Positions 37,134-48,309 of a stretch of DNA of 64,000 nucleotides are shown here, piece after piece. The stretch's first letter is position 1; the number at the start of each line of letters is the position of its first letter. This DNA comes from Bradyrhizobium sp. dw_78 (GTDB taxonomy: Bacteria; Pseudomonadota; Alphaproteobacteria; Rhizobiales; Xanthobacteraceae). Below the pieces are notes generated by a model. That model had not been told where the DNA came from. It was given only the letters and a program-made list of their open reading frames with translations, and did no database searches. The DNA is taken from positions 356,507-420,506 of the forward strand of contig NZ_JAAVUS010000005.1 in assembly GCF_018449525.1 (NCBI RefSeq). Reading direction: 5' to 3'. The position numbers and the translations under genes are program-made.

Positions 37134-38351
37134 ATGTTCGAAGGACACGATCCCTATCTCGTCGCGCTCTCGGTGGCGATCGCGATTCTGGGAGGTTACA
37201 CCGGTTTCGGCCTCGCGGCGCGCATCCGCGGGACGCCGGACGCCAGTCATCGTCTGCTGCTCGCGGGAGCCGCGGGTTTCCTCGCGGTCGGTATCTGGAC
37301 CATGCATTTCGTCGGCATGCTGGCGGCGCCGCTGCCGGCCGGCACGGTCTATCTGGTGCTGCCGACCATTGTCTCGTTCCTGATCTGCGCGCTGGTGGTC
37401 GGAATTTCCCTGTTTTTCGTCAGCATCGGCGAGCCGTCGCTGTTGCGCGTCGTGTGCTCGGCGGTGCTGCTCGGGCTCGGCATCGCCAGCATGCATTATG
37501 TCGGCATGCACGGCCTGTCCGGTCCTTTCGCGATGGAGCACGACGTCTCGATGGTCGCGCTGTCGGTCGTGATCGCGATCGCGGCGGCCTATGGCGGGTT
37601 GCGCGCGTTCCTGGCCCGCCGGGGCGGCGTGCAACTGATCCTCAGTGCGATCGCGTTCGGCATCGCGGTTTCGGGCATGCACTACACCGCCATGATGGGC
37701 ATGCATCTGGTGCCGCCGGCCGGCGAATCGCATCATCACATCGACGGGCTTAGTGCATCGCCGCAAATTCTGTCGCTGGTGGTGGCGCTGTTGTGCTTCG
37801 TCATCGCCGCGGGCTTTCTATTGTCGCTGGTGCCGGACCCGCGCCGAAAGGCGGCGGCCAAATCCGCCGCTGTGGCGGCTTCGGTGGCGGAGGCGGACGC
37901 TCTCCAGGCCGACATTCCCGCCACCGAGGCGGCCGTAGCCTCGGCCGGTATGCGGTTGAGGCCGACGCCGCTTGGCGGTCTCGGCCAGCCGCCCCGTGCC
38001 GCGCCGGCGCCGCGGCTTCCGGTCGAAAGCGCCGACGGCACGCATTTCATCGATACCGCCGATGTGCGCAGCGTCCGCGCCGACGCTCACTATACCAAGG
38101 TGCATGACGGCACCCGCGAGCGCATGTGCCCGTGGTCGATCTCGGAGGCCGAAGCCCAGCTCGATCCCAGCCTGTTCCTTCGCGTCCATCGCAGCCATAT
38201 CGTGGCGATCCCGCATGTCACGCTGGTGCGCAAGGAAGGCGACGGCGCGGTGATCGAGCTCGATGGTCCGTCACCGCATCGGGTACCGGTCAGCCGCGCC
38301 AAGATCGCCGAGGTCAAGGCCCGGCTCGGCCTGGTCCGGCGCCACGCCTAA
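37134..38351 (+). CDS. coxC: MHYT-LytTR membrane sensor/regulator CoxC
   Basis: 405 residues. Seven hydrophobic segments in the N-terminal 240 residues carry three MHYT signatures: MHFVGM, MHYVGM and MHYTAMMGM. His and Met there are thought to bind a metal such as copper and so sense a diatomic gas. After an Ala-rich linker a C-terminal LytTR DNA-binding domain (FIDTADVRSVRADAHYTKVH, LFLRVHRSHIVAIP) is complete. This architecture is that of CoxC/CoxH of Oligotropha carboxidovorans. It stands directly upstream of coxMSL on the same strand, so it is the likely regulator of CO oxidation genes. Regulation itself is inferred. Confidence 0.92.
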   Translation: MFEGHDPYLVALSVAIAILGGYTGFGLAARIRGTPDASHRLLLAGAAGFLAVGIWTMHFVGMLAAPLPAGTVYLVLPTIVSFLICALVVGISLFFVSIGEPSLLRVVCSAVLLGLGIASMHYVGMHGLSGPFAMEHDVSMVALSVVIAIAAAYGGLRAFLARRGGVQLILSAIAFGIAVSGMHYTAMMGMHLVPPAGESHHHIDGLSASPQILSLVVALLCFVIAAGFLLSLVPDPRRKAAAKSAAVAASVAEADALQADIPATEAAVASAGMRLRPTPLGGLGQPPRAAPAPRLPVESADGTHFIDTADVRSVRADAHYTKVHDGTRERMCPWSISEAEAQLDPSLFLRVHRSHIVAIPHVTLVRKEGDGAVIELDGPSPHRVPVSRAKIAEVKARLGLVRRHA

Positions 38352-38703
38352 GGGCGGGATAAAGGCTCACATCATTGTTGTCATCGCCGCCGCTTTGAGG
38401 AGGCCTCTCAGCGGCTGTCTCGAAGGGCGAAGCTTGTGTTCGACTTCGCTGCATTGCACTCTCCCGACGACGATCTTGAGATGGGCGTACGGATTGAACC
38501 CGCGATCATGCCAAGCCTGCTTCTCAAATCGTTAGGTCGCCAAGGCTGACGCATTTCGTGTGTGGCCAAGCGCAGTTCGTGCGAATTTCGCCGCCTTGTG
38601 ACGCCGTCGGCGCCGCGATCTTGCGCGCAAACGTTTCCGGAGAGAGCGTTTCTGTCAACGTCTTGTGCTTCCCGAGGGCACCAAATGACGGATGGAGGAA
38701 ACG
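38352..38703. promoter_or_regulatory. coxC-coxM intergenic region, probable cox promoter
   Basis: 352 bases. It holds a remnant of a family C repeat (38393-38432). At 38630-38664 are three imperfect direct repeats (AACGTTTCC, AGCGTTTCT, AACGTCTTG) of the kind LytTR proteins bind. GGAGGAAACG before the coxM ATG is a strong ribosome-binding site. The promoter itself is not identified. Confidence 0.45.
38393..38432. repeat. Remnant of CCTGAGG repeat, family C
   Basis: TTGAGGAGGCCTCTCAGCGG followed by CTGTCTCGAAGGGCGAAGC resembles one arm of the family C element; the second arm is missing. Confidence 0.4.
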
Positions 38704-39570
38704 ATGATTCCGGGCCCCTTTAACTATCACCGGCCGGCGACCGTGGCCGATGCGGTCAAGCTGCTGGCCAGTCTCGGCGACGATGCCCGTCCTTTGGCCG
38801 GCGGCCACAGCCTGGTGCCGATGATGAAGCTCCGGCTGGCGACGCCCGAGCATCTGGTCGATCTGCACGGCGTCGAAGGGCTGAAAGGCATTCGCCGCGA
38901 CGGAAACCGGATCGTCATCGGTGCGATGACCACCCAGCATGAATTGCTGGCGTCGGACGAGATCGCCAGATCTGCTCCCATCCTGCACGAAGCCGCGCTC
39001 CTGATCGCCGATCCGCAAGTACGCTACCGCGGCACTATCGGCGGCAATGTCGCCAATGGCGATCCCGGCAACGACATGCCGGCGCTGATGATGACGCTCG
39101 GCGCGAGCTACCGGCTCGAAGGATCGTCCGGCGCGCGCGACGTCGCTGCCTCCGAATTCTACCAGGGCGCCTATTTCACCGCGCTCGAGCCCGGCGAACT
39201 GCTGACCTCGATTTCGATTCCGGCCCCTGCCGCCGGTCACGGCTACGCCTATGAAAAGCTGAAGCGCAAGGTCGGCGACTACGCCACCGCGGCGGCGGCC
39301 GTGGTGCTGACGATGGCGAGCGGCAAGGTCGCGACCTGCACGATCGGCCTCACCAATCTGGCCGAAACGCCACTATCGGCCGAAGACGCCGCCAGGGCCG
39401 TGATCGGCACCGGCCTCGATGCGGCGACGCTGAAAAAAGCGGCCGCGGCGGCGGAAGCGATCATGTCGCCGGCTGCGGACGCCCGCGGCCCGGTCGAATA
39501 CCGCAAGCATGTCGGCGGCATCATGGTGACGCGGGCGCTCACGCGCGCATTTGCACGGGCCTCGTCCTGA
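38704..39570 (+). CDS. coxM: Carbon monoxide dehydrogenase medium subunit (FAD flavoprotein)
   Basis: 288-residue FAD subunit of aerobic CO dehydrogenase. It carries the flavin-binding motifs AGGHSLVPMMKLRL (residues about 32-45) and TIGGNVANGDPGNDMPALMM, with ADPQVRYRGTIGG between. It accepts electrons from CoxS clusters and passes them to the quinone pool. Agreement with O. carboxidovorans CoxM, as I recall it, is close over the full length, including YEKLKRKVGDYATAAAAVVL. The ATG at 38704 follows GGAGGAAACG. The stop codon lies inside a family C repeat that fills the gap to coxS. Confidence 0.95.
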   Translation: MIPGPFNYHRPATVADAVKLLASLGDDARPLAGGHSLVPMMKLRLATPEHLVDLHGVEGLKGIRRDGNRIVIGAMTTQHELLASDEIARSAPILHEAALLIADPQVRYRGTIGGNVANGDPGNDMPALMMTLGASYRLEGSSGARDVAASEFYQGAYFTALEPGELLTSISIPAPAAGHGYAYEKLKRKVGDYATAAAAVVLTMASGKVATCTIGLTNLAETPLSAEDAARAVIGTGLDAATLKKAAAAAEAIMSPAADARGPVEYRKHVGGIMVTRALTRAFARASS

Positions 39571-39663
39571 GGAGCGCGCTTTTGTGCGCGTCTCGAAGGA
39601 TGGCGACACGTGCGGCGTTCATGGTTCGAGACGGCGCAAGCGCGCCGCCTCACCATGAGGGCG
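39561..39663. repeat. Dispersed CCTGAGG palindrome, family C, copy 2
   Basis: CTCGTCCTGAGGAGCGCGCT, TGCGCGTCTCGAAGGATGG, then TTCGAGACGGCGCAAGCG and CCTCACCATGAGGG. It begins inside the last codons of coxM and fills the coxM-coxS gap, so it is part of the cox transcript. Confidence 0.8.
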
Positions 39664-39699
39664 GTGACTGGAATCGATCGTTCAGGGAGGAATGGAGAT

Positions 39700-40196
39700 A
39701 TGGCTAAAACCCACGTAACCATGAAAGTGAACGGCGCCGAGGTCGAGGGCCTCGTCGAGCCGCGCACGCTTCTGGTGCATTTCATCCGCGAGAATTTGCA
39801 GATGACCGGCACCCATATCGGCTGCGAGACCACGCATTGCGGCGCCTGCACCGTCGATCTCGACGGCATGTCGGTGAAAAGCTGCACCGTCTTCGCTGTG
39901 CAGGCCGACGGTTCGGAGATCACGACCATCGAAGGCGTGGCCAATGCCGACGGCTCGCTCTCCGCGCTGCAGGAAGGTTTTCGCATGATGCACGGTCTGC
40001 AATGCGGCTTCTGCACGCCGGGCATGATTGTGCGCGCGCAGCGGCTGTTGATGGAAAATCCGTCGTCGACCGAAGCCGAAATCCGCATGGGGATCTCGGG
40101 CAATCTCTGCCGCTGCACCGGTTACCAGAACATCGTCAGGGCGATTCAATATGCCGCCGCCAAGATCAACGGCGTCGAATTCCAGGAGGCTGCGGA

Positions 40197-40200
<4 letters not shown>
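39700..40200 (+). CDS. coxS: Carbon monoxide dehydrogenase small subunit (iron-sulfur protein)
   Basis: 166-residue subunit with two [2Fe-2S] clusters. The plant-ferredoxin-type cluster is seen in [14 protein letters not shown] with a later Cys in VKSCTVF. The C-terminal four-helix cluster has CGFCTPGM and NLCRCTGY. It relays electrons from the CoxL molybdenum site to FAD in CoxM. The ATG at 39700 ([12 protein letters not shown]) follows GGAG; an upstream frame from 39610 runs through the repeat and is not coding. Its TGA overlaps the coxL ATG as ATGA, which ensures stoichiometric synthesis. Confidence 0.96.
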
Positions 40201-42617
<2,417 letters not shown>

Positions 42618-42635
42618 TGTCATTGTCCGCAGCCG

Positions 42636-42717
42636 TCATTCCGGGATGGTGCGCTAGCACCAGACCCGGAATCTCGAGATTCCAGGTTCGTCGCTGCCGC
42701 GACGCCCCGGAATGACT
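42636..42717. repeat. Dispersed GTCATTCCGG palindrome, family B, copy 5
   Basis: CGTCATTCCGGGATGGTGCG, CAGACCCGGAATCTCGAGAT and CGACGCCCCGGAATGAC. It occupies the coxL-coxD gap and so lies within the cox gene run. Confidence 0.82.
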
Positions 42718-42733
42718 GAAGGTTTGATGGAAG

Positions 42734-43606
42734 ATGAAAGACCGTAACGAGATCGCGCAAGCCCTGGCGGCTTCCGGCTATATCGCCGATACCGAACTTG
42801 CGACCGCGATCTCGATGATGCAGTTGCTGAAGCGTCCGCTGCTGCTCGAAGGCGAAGCCGGCGTCGGCAAGACCGAGGTGGCGAAGGCGCTTGCCGCGGT
42901 GCATGCGACCGAACTGATCCGGCTGCAATGCTATGAGGGGCTCGACCAGTCGGCCGCGCTTTACGAGTGGAACTACCAGCGGCAATTGCTCTCGATCCAG
43001 GCCCATCGCGGCGACGATGCTGACGCGGTTGAGGACCGCATCTTCTCGGAAAAATATCTGCTGGAGCGGCCGTTGCTGGCCGCGATCCGCCGGGACAGGC
43101 CGCCGGTGCTTTTGATCGACGAGGTCGACCGCGCCGATGACGAGTTCGAGGCGTTCCTGCTGGAGCTTCTGTCCGATTTCCAGGTGTCGATCCCGGAACT
43201 CGGCACGATTTCGGCGATCACGATCCCGCATGTGGTGCTGACCTCGAACGGCACCCGCGAGCTTTCCGACGCGCTGCGCCGCCGCTGCCTCTATCACTAT
43301 GTCGATTATCCCGACGCCGACCGCGAGGCGCGCATCATCATGGCGCGGATCGAGGGCGCCGGCGCGTCGCTGTCGCTGCAGATCGCGCGCATGGTCGAAG
43401 GCATCCGGAAAGAAGAACTGCGCAAGGTGCCGGGTGTCGCCGAGACGCTGGACTGGGCCGCAGCCTTGGTCGGCATCGACGTGCGCGACCTGCACGACGC
43501 GCCGGAGACGGTGCATGAAACCATGATGTGCCTGCTCAAGACCCACGAGGACAAATCGCGCGTCACACGCGAGGTGACGGACCGGCTATTGGGGAAAGTC
43601 GCATGA
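42734..43606 (+). CDS. coxD: MoxR-type AAA+ ATPase CoxD
   Basis: 290-residue AAA+ ATPase. Walker A is GEAGVGKTEVAKAL, Walker B VLLIDEVDRAD, sensor 1 LTSNGTRE and the arginine region DALRRRCLYHY. In O. carboxidovorans CoxD is needed to mature the CoxL active site by adding sulfur and copper to the molybdenum centre. It follows coxL after a family B repeat, and its TGA overlaps the coxE ATG. Pairing of a MoxR ATPase with a VWA protein (CoxE) is typical of MoxR/VWA metal-insertase systems. Confidence 0.94.
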   Translation: MKDRNEIAQALAASGYIADTELATAISMMQLLKRPLLLEGEAGVGKTEVAKALAAVHATELIRLQCYEGLDQSAALYEWNYQRQLLSIQAHRGDDADAVEDRIFSEKYLLERPLLAAIRRDRPPVLLIDEVDRADDEFEAFLLELLSDFQVSIPELGTISAITIPHVVLTSNGTRELSDALRRRCLYHYVDYPDADREARIIMARIEGAGASLSLQIARMVEGIRKEELRKVPGVAETLDWAAALVGIDVRDLHDAPETVHETMMCLLKTHEDKSRVTREVTDRLLGKVA

Positions 43607-44814
43607 GCTGCTGTGGCCCCGGCGCGAATTATAGCGAGATCGACGAGGTGTCGCGCTTCGTCTCCGCCAGGCTCGCCGCCTTTCTCGAGACCCTGCGCGA
43701 CAGCGGTTTTCCGGTCGGCCTCGCCGAGGGCCGCGACGCGGCATCGTTGATGGGGGCGGGCTATGCGGCAAGGCCGGGCCTGCTGCGCTCGGCATTCAAG
43801 CATCTGTTCTCGTCGCGCAGATCCGACTGGGAAAAATTCGACGGGCTGTTCGATGCGTTCTGGCTCGGCAAGCGGGTGCGGTCGCGGTCGATCGCCACCG
43901 GCTCGGCCAAGGCGGCCAATAATCCGTCGCTGAAGAGCCTGCCCAGCAACAGCACCGCGCCGCGCCGCGGCGATGAATCGGCGCTGGACCAGATTCCGTC
44001 GGCCGATGAGGCGCCCGGCGAACGCGACGGCGAAGGCCGCATGGAAGGCGCTTCGCGCGCGGACAATCTCGCCGAGGTCGATTTTCGCAACATGGCGGAT
44101 CCAGCCCAGATCGAGCAGGCGCATCTGGCGGCGGCGCGGCTGGCCAGGATCATGCGCACGCGGCTGACCCGCCGCGACCTGGCGCGCCGCCGCGGCTACC
44201 GGCTCGATCTGCGGCGCACCATTCACGGCAATATCAGCCATGGCGGCGTGCCGATCCGTCTCGTCAGGCGCCGGCGCAAGGAGACGCCGCTGCGTCTGGT
44301 CGTGCTGCTCGACGCTTCCGGCTCGATGAGCATGTATACCGGCGTGTTCCTGCGCTTCATCCACGGCGTGCTCGATCAATTCCGGCAGGCCGAGGCGTTC
44401 CTGTTCCACACCCGGCTGGCCTATGTGTCCGACGCGATGAAGGAAAAGGATGCGGCGCGCGCGCTCGACCGGCTGTCGATCATGGCGCAGGGCGCCGGCG
44501 GCGGCACCAAGATCGGCGAAAGCCTGCAGACCTTCAACCGCTGGCATGCCGCGCGCGTGATTCATTCGCGCACCTGCGTGATGATCGTCTCCGACGGTTA
44601 CGAGACCGGCGACGCCGCGCTGTTGGGGCGCGAAATGGCGGCGCTGGCGCGGCGCTGCCGCCGCATCGTCTGGCTCAATCCGATGATGGCGTGGCAGGGC
44701 TATGCACCGGAGGCCGCGGGCATCAAGGCGGCGTTGCCGCATGTCGATCTCTACGCGCCGGCCAATACGCTGAACAGCCTGACCGCGCTCGAACCTTATC
44801 TCATGAAGTTATAG
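43603..44814 (+). CDS. coxE: VWA-domain protein CoxE
   Basis: 403 residues with a C-terminal von Willebrand A domain. The MIDAS motif is LVVLLDASGSMSMYTG (DxSxS), with a later Thr region in GAGGGTKIGESLQTF and Asp in CVMIVSDGYETGD. A charged, Ser-rich middle part (ERDGEGRMEGAS) links it to a helical N-terminus starting MSCCGPGANYSEIDE, which includes an early Cys pair. With CoxD it belongs to the MoxR-VWA maturation pair for the Mo-Cu centre. The ATG overlaps the coxD stop. Confidence 0.93.
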   Translation: MSCCGPGANYSEIDEVSRFVSARLAAFLETLRDSGFPVGLAEGRDAASLMGAGYAARPGLLRSAFKHLFSSRRSDWEKFDGLFDAFWLGKRVRSRSIATGSAKAANNPSLKSLPSNSTAPRRGDESALDQIPSADEAPGERDGEGRMEGASRADNLAEVDFRNMADPAQIEQAHLAAARLARIMRTRLTRRDLARRRGYRLDLRRTIHGNISHGGVPIRLVRRRRKETPLRLVVLLDASGSMSMYTGVFLRFIHGVLDQFRQAEAFLFHTRLAYVSDAMKEKDAARALDRLSIMAQGAGGGTKIGESLQTFNRWHAARVIHSRTCVMIVSDGYETGDAALLGREMAALARRCRRIVWLNPMMAWQGYAPEAAGIKAALPHVDLYAPANTLNSLTALEPYLMKL

Positions 44815-44862
44815 AGGCCGTGATGGCTTTGGTAGAATCGATCGCCCGCCGCCGTCTCTTAT

Positions 44863-44885
44863 CCCCTCCCCCGCAAGGGGGGAGG
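44863..44885. repeat. CTCTCCC-type palindrome, family E, copy 5
   Basis: CCCCTCCCCC, a GCAA loop, then GGGGGGAGG form a hairpin in the coxE-coxF gap. No T-tract; downstream genes continue on the same strand. Confidence 0.65.
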
Positions 44886-44935
44886 AAGTTCGCGCGTCCC
44901 GTGTGGCCGCAGTTCGATCTGACAGGAGCACCCCG

Positions 44936-45772
44936 ATGACCGCTCATGTCGAAGTATTGGATCTCATCGCGCAAATGAAAGCAGCGGAGCAGGCGTTCGC
45001 GCTCGCCACCGTGGTGCGCACGGTGTCGGTGACCGCGGCCAAAGCCGGCGCCAAGGCGATCATCCGGCCCGACGGCAGGATCGTGGCCGGTTGGATCGGC
45101 GGCGGTTGCGCCCGTGGCGCGGTCCTGAAGGCGGCGCGCGAGGCGCTTGCGGACGGCGAGCCGCGCATGGTCTCGGTGCAGCCGGAAGACATGCTGGCCG
45201 AACTCGGCGTCAAGCCGGGCGACAACCGCGACGGCATCCGCTTCGCCAGCAACATGTGTCCGAGCAAGGGCACCATGGACATCTTCGTCGAGCCAGTGCT
45301 GCCGCATCCGGCGCTGGTCATCTTCGGCGCCAGCCCGGTGGCGATGGCGCTGGCGTCGCAGGCGCGGCAATTCGATTATCACGTCACGCTGGCTGCGCCT
45401 GCTTCCGATCTTTCGGTCGCGCCCGACGCGGATGTGCTGGTCGACGGCTTTGCGGCCGGCGAACTCCATCAGGCCAAGCGTTTCGTCGTGGTCTCGACGC
45501 AGGGCAAGGGCGACGAGGCAGCGCTTCGCGCGGCGGTCGCGATCGATGCGCCCTATCATGCCTTCGTCGGCAGCCGCCGCAAGATGGCGTCGCTGCGCGA
45601 GAAGCTGGCTGCTGCAGGCGTCGCTCTTGAGGCGATCGACCGCGTCAAGGCGCCGGCCGGCCTCGATCTCGGCGCTATCACGCCGGAGGAAATCGCGATG
45701 TCGATCCTGGCTGAGATCACCGTCGAGCGCCGCCGCGGCCAGCGCGATCTTTCTCTCGTCAAAAGTAGCTGA
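44936..45772 (+). CDS. coxF: XdhC/CoxI family maturation protein CoxF
   Basis: 278 residues of the XdhC/CoxI family, which bind molybdenum cofactor and help insert or sulfurate it. The N-terminal XdhC domain has GWIGGGCARGAVLKAAREAL (about residues 43-62). The C-terminal Rossmann domain has LVIFGASPVAMALASQAR and later VDGFAAGELHQAKRFVVVST. AGGAG upstream supports the ATG at 44936. CoxF in O. carboxidovorans has this position between coxE and coxG. It is separated from coxE by 121 bases. Confidence 0.93.
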   Translation: MTAHVEVLDLIAQMKAAEQAFALATVVRTVSVTAAKAGAKAIIRPDGRIVAGWIGGGCARGAVLKAAREALADGEPRMVSVQPEDMLAELGVKPGDNRDGIRFASNMCPSKGTMDIFVEPVLPHPALVIFGASPVAMALASQARQFDYHVTLAAPASDLSVAPDADVLVDGFAAGELHQAKRFVVVSTQGKGDEAALRAAVAIDAPYHAFVGSRRKMASLREKLAAAGVALEAIDRVKAPAGLDLGAITPEEIAMSILAEITVERRRGQRDLSLVKSS

Positions 45773-45781
45773 GGACCCACC

Positions 45782-46237
45782 ATGCAGATGAACGACAGCC
45801 AGCGCATTCCCGCACCGAGGCAAAAGGTGTGGGCGGCGCTCAACGATCCCGACGTGCTGAAGCAGTGCATTCCCGGCTGTCAGTCGCTCGACATGTCCTC
45901 GCCGACCGAAATGACCGCGACCGTGGTGTTCAAGGTCGGGCCGGTGAAGGCGACCTTCGGCGGCAAGGTGACGCTGTCCGATCTCGATCCGCCGAACGGC
46001 TACCGCATCTCCGGCGAGGGATCCGGCGGCGTTGCCGGCTTTGCCAAAGGCGGCGCCACCGTACGGCTGGAAGCCGAAAGTCCCGACGTCACGATTCTTC
46101 ACTACGAAGTAGACGCGCAGATCGGCGGCAAGCTCGCACAGCTCGGCGGACGGCTGATCGACTCGACGGCGAAGAAACTGGCCGGCGAGTTCTTCGCTTC
46201 ATTCGGCAAGGTGGTCGGCGGGGCGGAGGTGGCTTAG
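45782..46237 (+). CDS. coxG: CoxG, SRPBCC-fold membrane-association factor
   Basis: 151-residue START/SRPBCC-fold protein beginning MQMNDSQRIPAPRQKVWAAL, with GPVKATFGGKVTLSDLDPPN and GSGGVAGFAKGGATVRL, the CoxG signature. CoxG helps anchor CO dehydrogenase to the cytoplasmic membrane in O. carboxidovorans. As I recall, that protein is longer with a C-terminal extension. Here it stops at VVGGAEVA, so a membrane-anchoring tail seems absent. It lies nine bases after coxF and ends the cox run; a family B repeat and convergent prs follow. Confidence 0.92.
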   Translation: MQMNDSQRIPAPRQKVWAALNDPDVLKQCIPGCQSLDMSSPTEMTATVVFKVGPVKATFGGKVTLSDLDPPNGYRISGEGSGGVAGFAKGGATVRLEAESPDVTILHYEVDAQIGGKLAQLGGRLIDSTAKKLAGEFFASFGKVVGGAEVA

Positions 46238-46244
46238 GAACCAC

Positions 46245-46325
46245 CGTCATTCCGGACGGCGCGAAACGGCGATCCGGAATCTCGGGATTCCGGGCTCGGC
46301 TTTGCGAGCCGCCCCGGCATGACGG
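46245..46325. repeat. Dispersed GTCATTCCGG palindrome, family B, copy 6
   Basis: CGTCATTCCGGACGGCGCGA, GATCCGGAATCTCGGGATTC and GAGCCGCCCCGGCATGACGG. It lies between the convergent ends of coxG and prs. Confidence 0.82.
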
Positions 46326-46336
46326 CATCCATCTTC

Positions 46337-47290
46337 TTAGTCGAACAGGCTCGACACCGACTCTTCGGCTGCCGTGCGGCCGATCGCTTCCGCAATCAAT
46401 CCGGAGATCGACAGCGTGCGGATATTGGCGGCTTTGCGAACCGCTTCGGTCGGCATGATTGAATCGGTGATGACCAGCTCCTTCAGCTTGGAGCCGGTGA
46501 CGCGCGCGGTCGCGCCGCCCGACAGCACGCCGTGGGTGATGTAGGCGTAGACTTCCTTGGCGCCGTTGGCGAGCAGCGCATCGGCGGCGTTGACCAGCGT
46601 GCCGCCGGAATCGACAATGTCGTCGACCAGGATGCAGGTGTAGCCGGCGACGTCGCCGATCACGTTCATCACCTCGGATTCGCCGGCGCGTTCGCGGCGC
46701 TTGTCGATGATCGCGAGCGGCGCGTTGATGCGCTTGGCAAGCCCGCGGGCACGCACCACGCCACCGACATCGGGCGACACCACCATGACGTTGGCGAGAT
46801 CGAAGCGTTCCTTGATGTCGCGCACCATCACCGGCGAGGCATAGAGATTGTCGGTCGGGATATCGAAGAAGCCCTGGATCTGGCCGGCATGCAGGTCGAG
46901 CGTCATGACGCGATCGGCGCCGGCATGGGTAATCAGGTTGGCGACCAGCTTGGCCGAGATCGGCGTCCGCGGTCCGGCCTTGCGGTCCTGCCGGGCGTAA
47001 CCGAAATAGGGCACCACCGCGGTGATGCGGCGGGCGGAGGCCCGGCGCAGCGCGTCGGTGATGATCAGCAATTCCATCAGATGGTCGTTGGCCGGAAACG
47101 ACGTCGACTGGATCACGAACACGTCGGAGCCGCGGACGTTCTCCTGGATCTCGACGAAGATCTCCATGTCGGCGAAGCGGCGGACGATGGCCTTGGTCGG
47201 CGGCAGATGCAGCCAGTCGGCGATTTCCTGCGCCAGCGCGGGATTTGAATTGCCGGCGACCAGTTTGATGGAGCCGTTCTTAGCTGACAT
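46337..47290 (-). CDS. prs: Ribose-phosphate pyrophosphokinase
   Basis: Makes PRPP from ribose 5-phosphate and ATP for nucleotide, His and Trp synthesis. The 317-residue protein has the ATP-binding flexible-loop region [20 protein letters not shown], the divalent-cation site [20 protein letters not shown] and the PRPP-binding loop [18 protein letters not shown]. The ATG at 47290 ([17 protein letters not shown]) is the normal start; an in-frame extension to 47332 is not conserved. It is convergent with the cox cluster. Confidence 0.97.
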   Translation of the reverse strand: MSAKNGSIKLVAGNSNPALAQEIADWLHLPPTKAIVRRFADMEIFVEIQENVRGSDVFVIQSTSFPANDHLMELLIITDALRRASARRITAVVPYFGYARQDRKAGPRTPISAKLVANLITHAGADRVMTLDLHAGQIQGFFDIPTDNLYASPVMVRDIKERFDLANVMVVSPDVGGVVRARGLAKRINAPLAIIDKRRERAGESEVMNVIGDVAGYTCILVDDIVDSGGTLVNAADALLANGAKEVYAYITHGVLSGGATARVTGSKLKELVITDSIMPTEAVRKAANIRTLSISGLIAEAIGRTAAEESVSSLFD

Positions 47291-47452
47291 CGACGCCTCT
47301 CCTCGCGCCTTGTTGGAAACGATGTTCAGCATATCGGAATACCCACGGAACCGGCGACCTCGACGAGCGACGTGATATCAAGGACATGGCTTGGCTGGCA
47401 ACCCGTCGCGCCGGTTTTCCTGCGCAAAACGACCACCGAGGCTAATCAGGCG

Positions 47453-48100
47453 TCAACGGGCGGCATAGCTCAGGGCGCTGGCGCCGGCTTCATCCGCCGA
47501 CGGCGGCGACGGCTCGGCGCTCGCCACCGCGGGATCTCCTTTATCCGGGGCTGCGGCCGGGGGCGGTGCGGCCGCCGGCGCGGTTCCATTGACCATGTCG
47601 GTCAGCCCGCTGAAGCCGGCCTGCGCGATTTTCCGCAACAGGAGGTCGTCGGCGGCCGCCCAGGCGTCGCCTGTGGCCCTGCCGGCCGGTTCCTCGCCGG
47701 ACAGGCGTAGCGCGCGCTGCTGATTGGCGTCATAGACGTCCCAGACCCAGGCGATCGTGGTCCGGCCGTGGTTGACTTCGGCGGCGAGATAGCTGCGCAC
47801 GCGATAGGAGGCCTGGCCTTCGCGGGACACGATGGAAAGGTTGCGCAGCTTGGATTCGCTGTTGAGCACACCAACCATGCGGTCGAACACTTGCGGCGGC
47901 GGGCCGTCGATCGATTCGAAGGTGACGGTCGGTCCGTTGCTATGGCCGCCGCCATTGCCGGCCATCGCGTAGGCGTCGCTGACGGCCCCGCTGCCGGCGC
48001 ATCCGCCGAGCGCGCCGGTCATGGCCAACAAGGCTACTGCCAGCGCGGCGCGTGCAGCCGTCCGGCTGATCCGGACTCGAATGAATGACGCATCCCTCAT
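47453..48100 (-). CDS. Putative lipoprotein of unknown function
   Basis: 215 residues with a lipoprotein signal: basic start, hydrophobic AALAVALLAMTGALGG and lipobox Cys in LGGCAGSG. The mature part (VTFESIDGPPPQVFDRMVGV, REGQASYRVRSYLAAEVNHG, IAWVWDVYDANQQRALRLSG) looks like a folded domain common in Bradyrhizobium lipoproteins. A Pro/Ala-rich tail follows. No function is assigned. Lgt and LspA, which would process it, are encoded at 50.2 and 8.1 kb. GGAGG lies immediately before the ATG. Confidence 0.78.
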   Translation of the reverse strand: MRDASFIRVRISRTAARAALAVALLAMTGALGGCAGSGAVSDAYAMAGNGGGHSNGPTVTFESIDGPPPQVFDRMVGVLNSESKLRNLSIVSREGQASYRVRSYLAAEVNHGRTTIAWVWDVYDANQQRALRLSGEEPAGRATGDAWAAADDLLLRKIAQAGFSGLTDMVNGTAPAAAPPPAAAPDKGDPAVASAEPSPPSADEAGASALSYAAR

Positions 48101-48220
48101 TACCTCCAGCGATATCGTTAAAATGCATTAAGGTCTAGGGCAGCGCTCTCACAAAGGTAAACGGGCCTTAATATCTGGCCCCCGGCGGCGAAATCCGCAC
48201 CAGTTTGAAACAGCTGCGCT

Positions 48221-48305
48221 GGATTTTGATTTGACGCGTTTTCCTCACGCGAACCGGAGGCCACCCCGGATCAGGTCTGGGCAGGCTTTCGCTCGAAAAC
48301 GCTCT
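48221..48305 (-). repeat. Dispersed repeat family A, copy 5 (inverted orientation)
   Basis: Read on the minus strand it gives GAGCGTTTTCGAGCGAAAGC, CTGCCCAGACCTGATCCGG, CCTCCGGTTCGCGTGAGGAA and AACGCGTCAAATCAAAATCC. It belongs to the subtype with the CCTGCCC(C)GACCTGATCC block and lacks the GTTCTGAT dyad. Confidence 0.75.
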
Positions 48306-48309
48306 CGCC

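Noticed and set aside
39837..40196. Longer CoxL starting inside coxS
   Set aside because: The frame is open upstream but CoxL homology begins with MNDMTPT at 40197, which overlaps the coxS stop by four bases.
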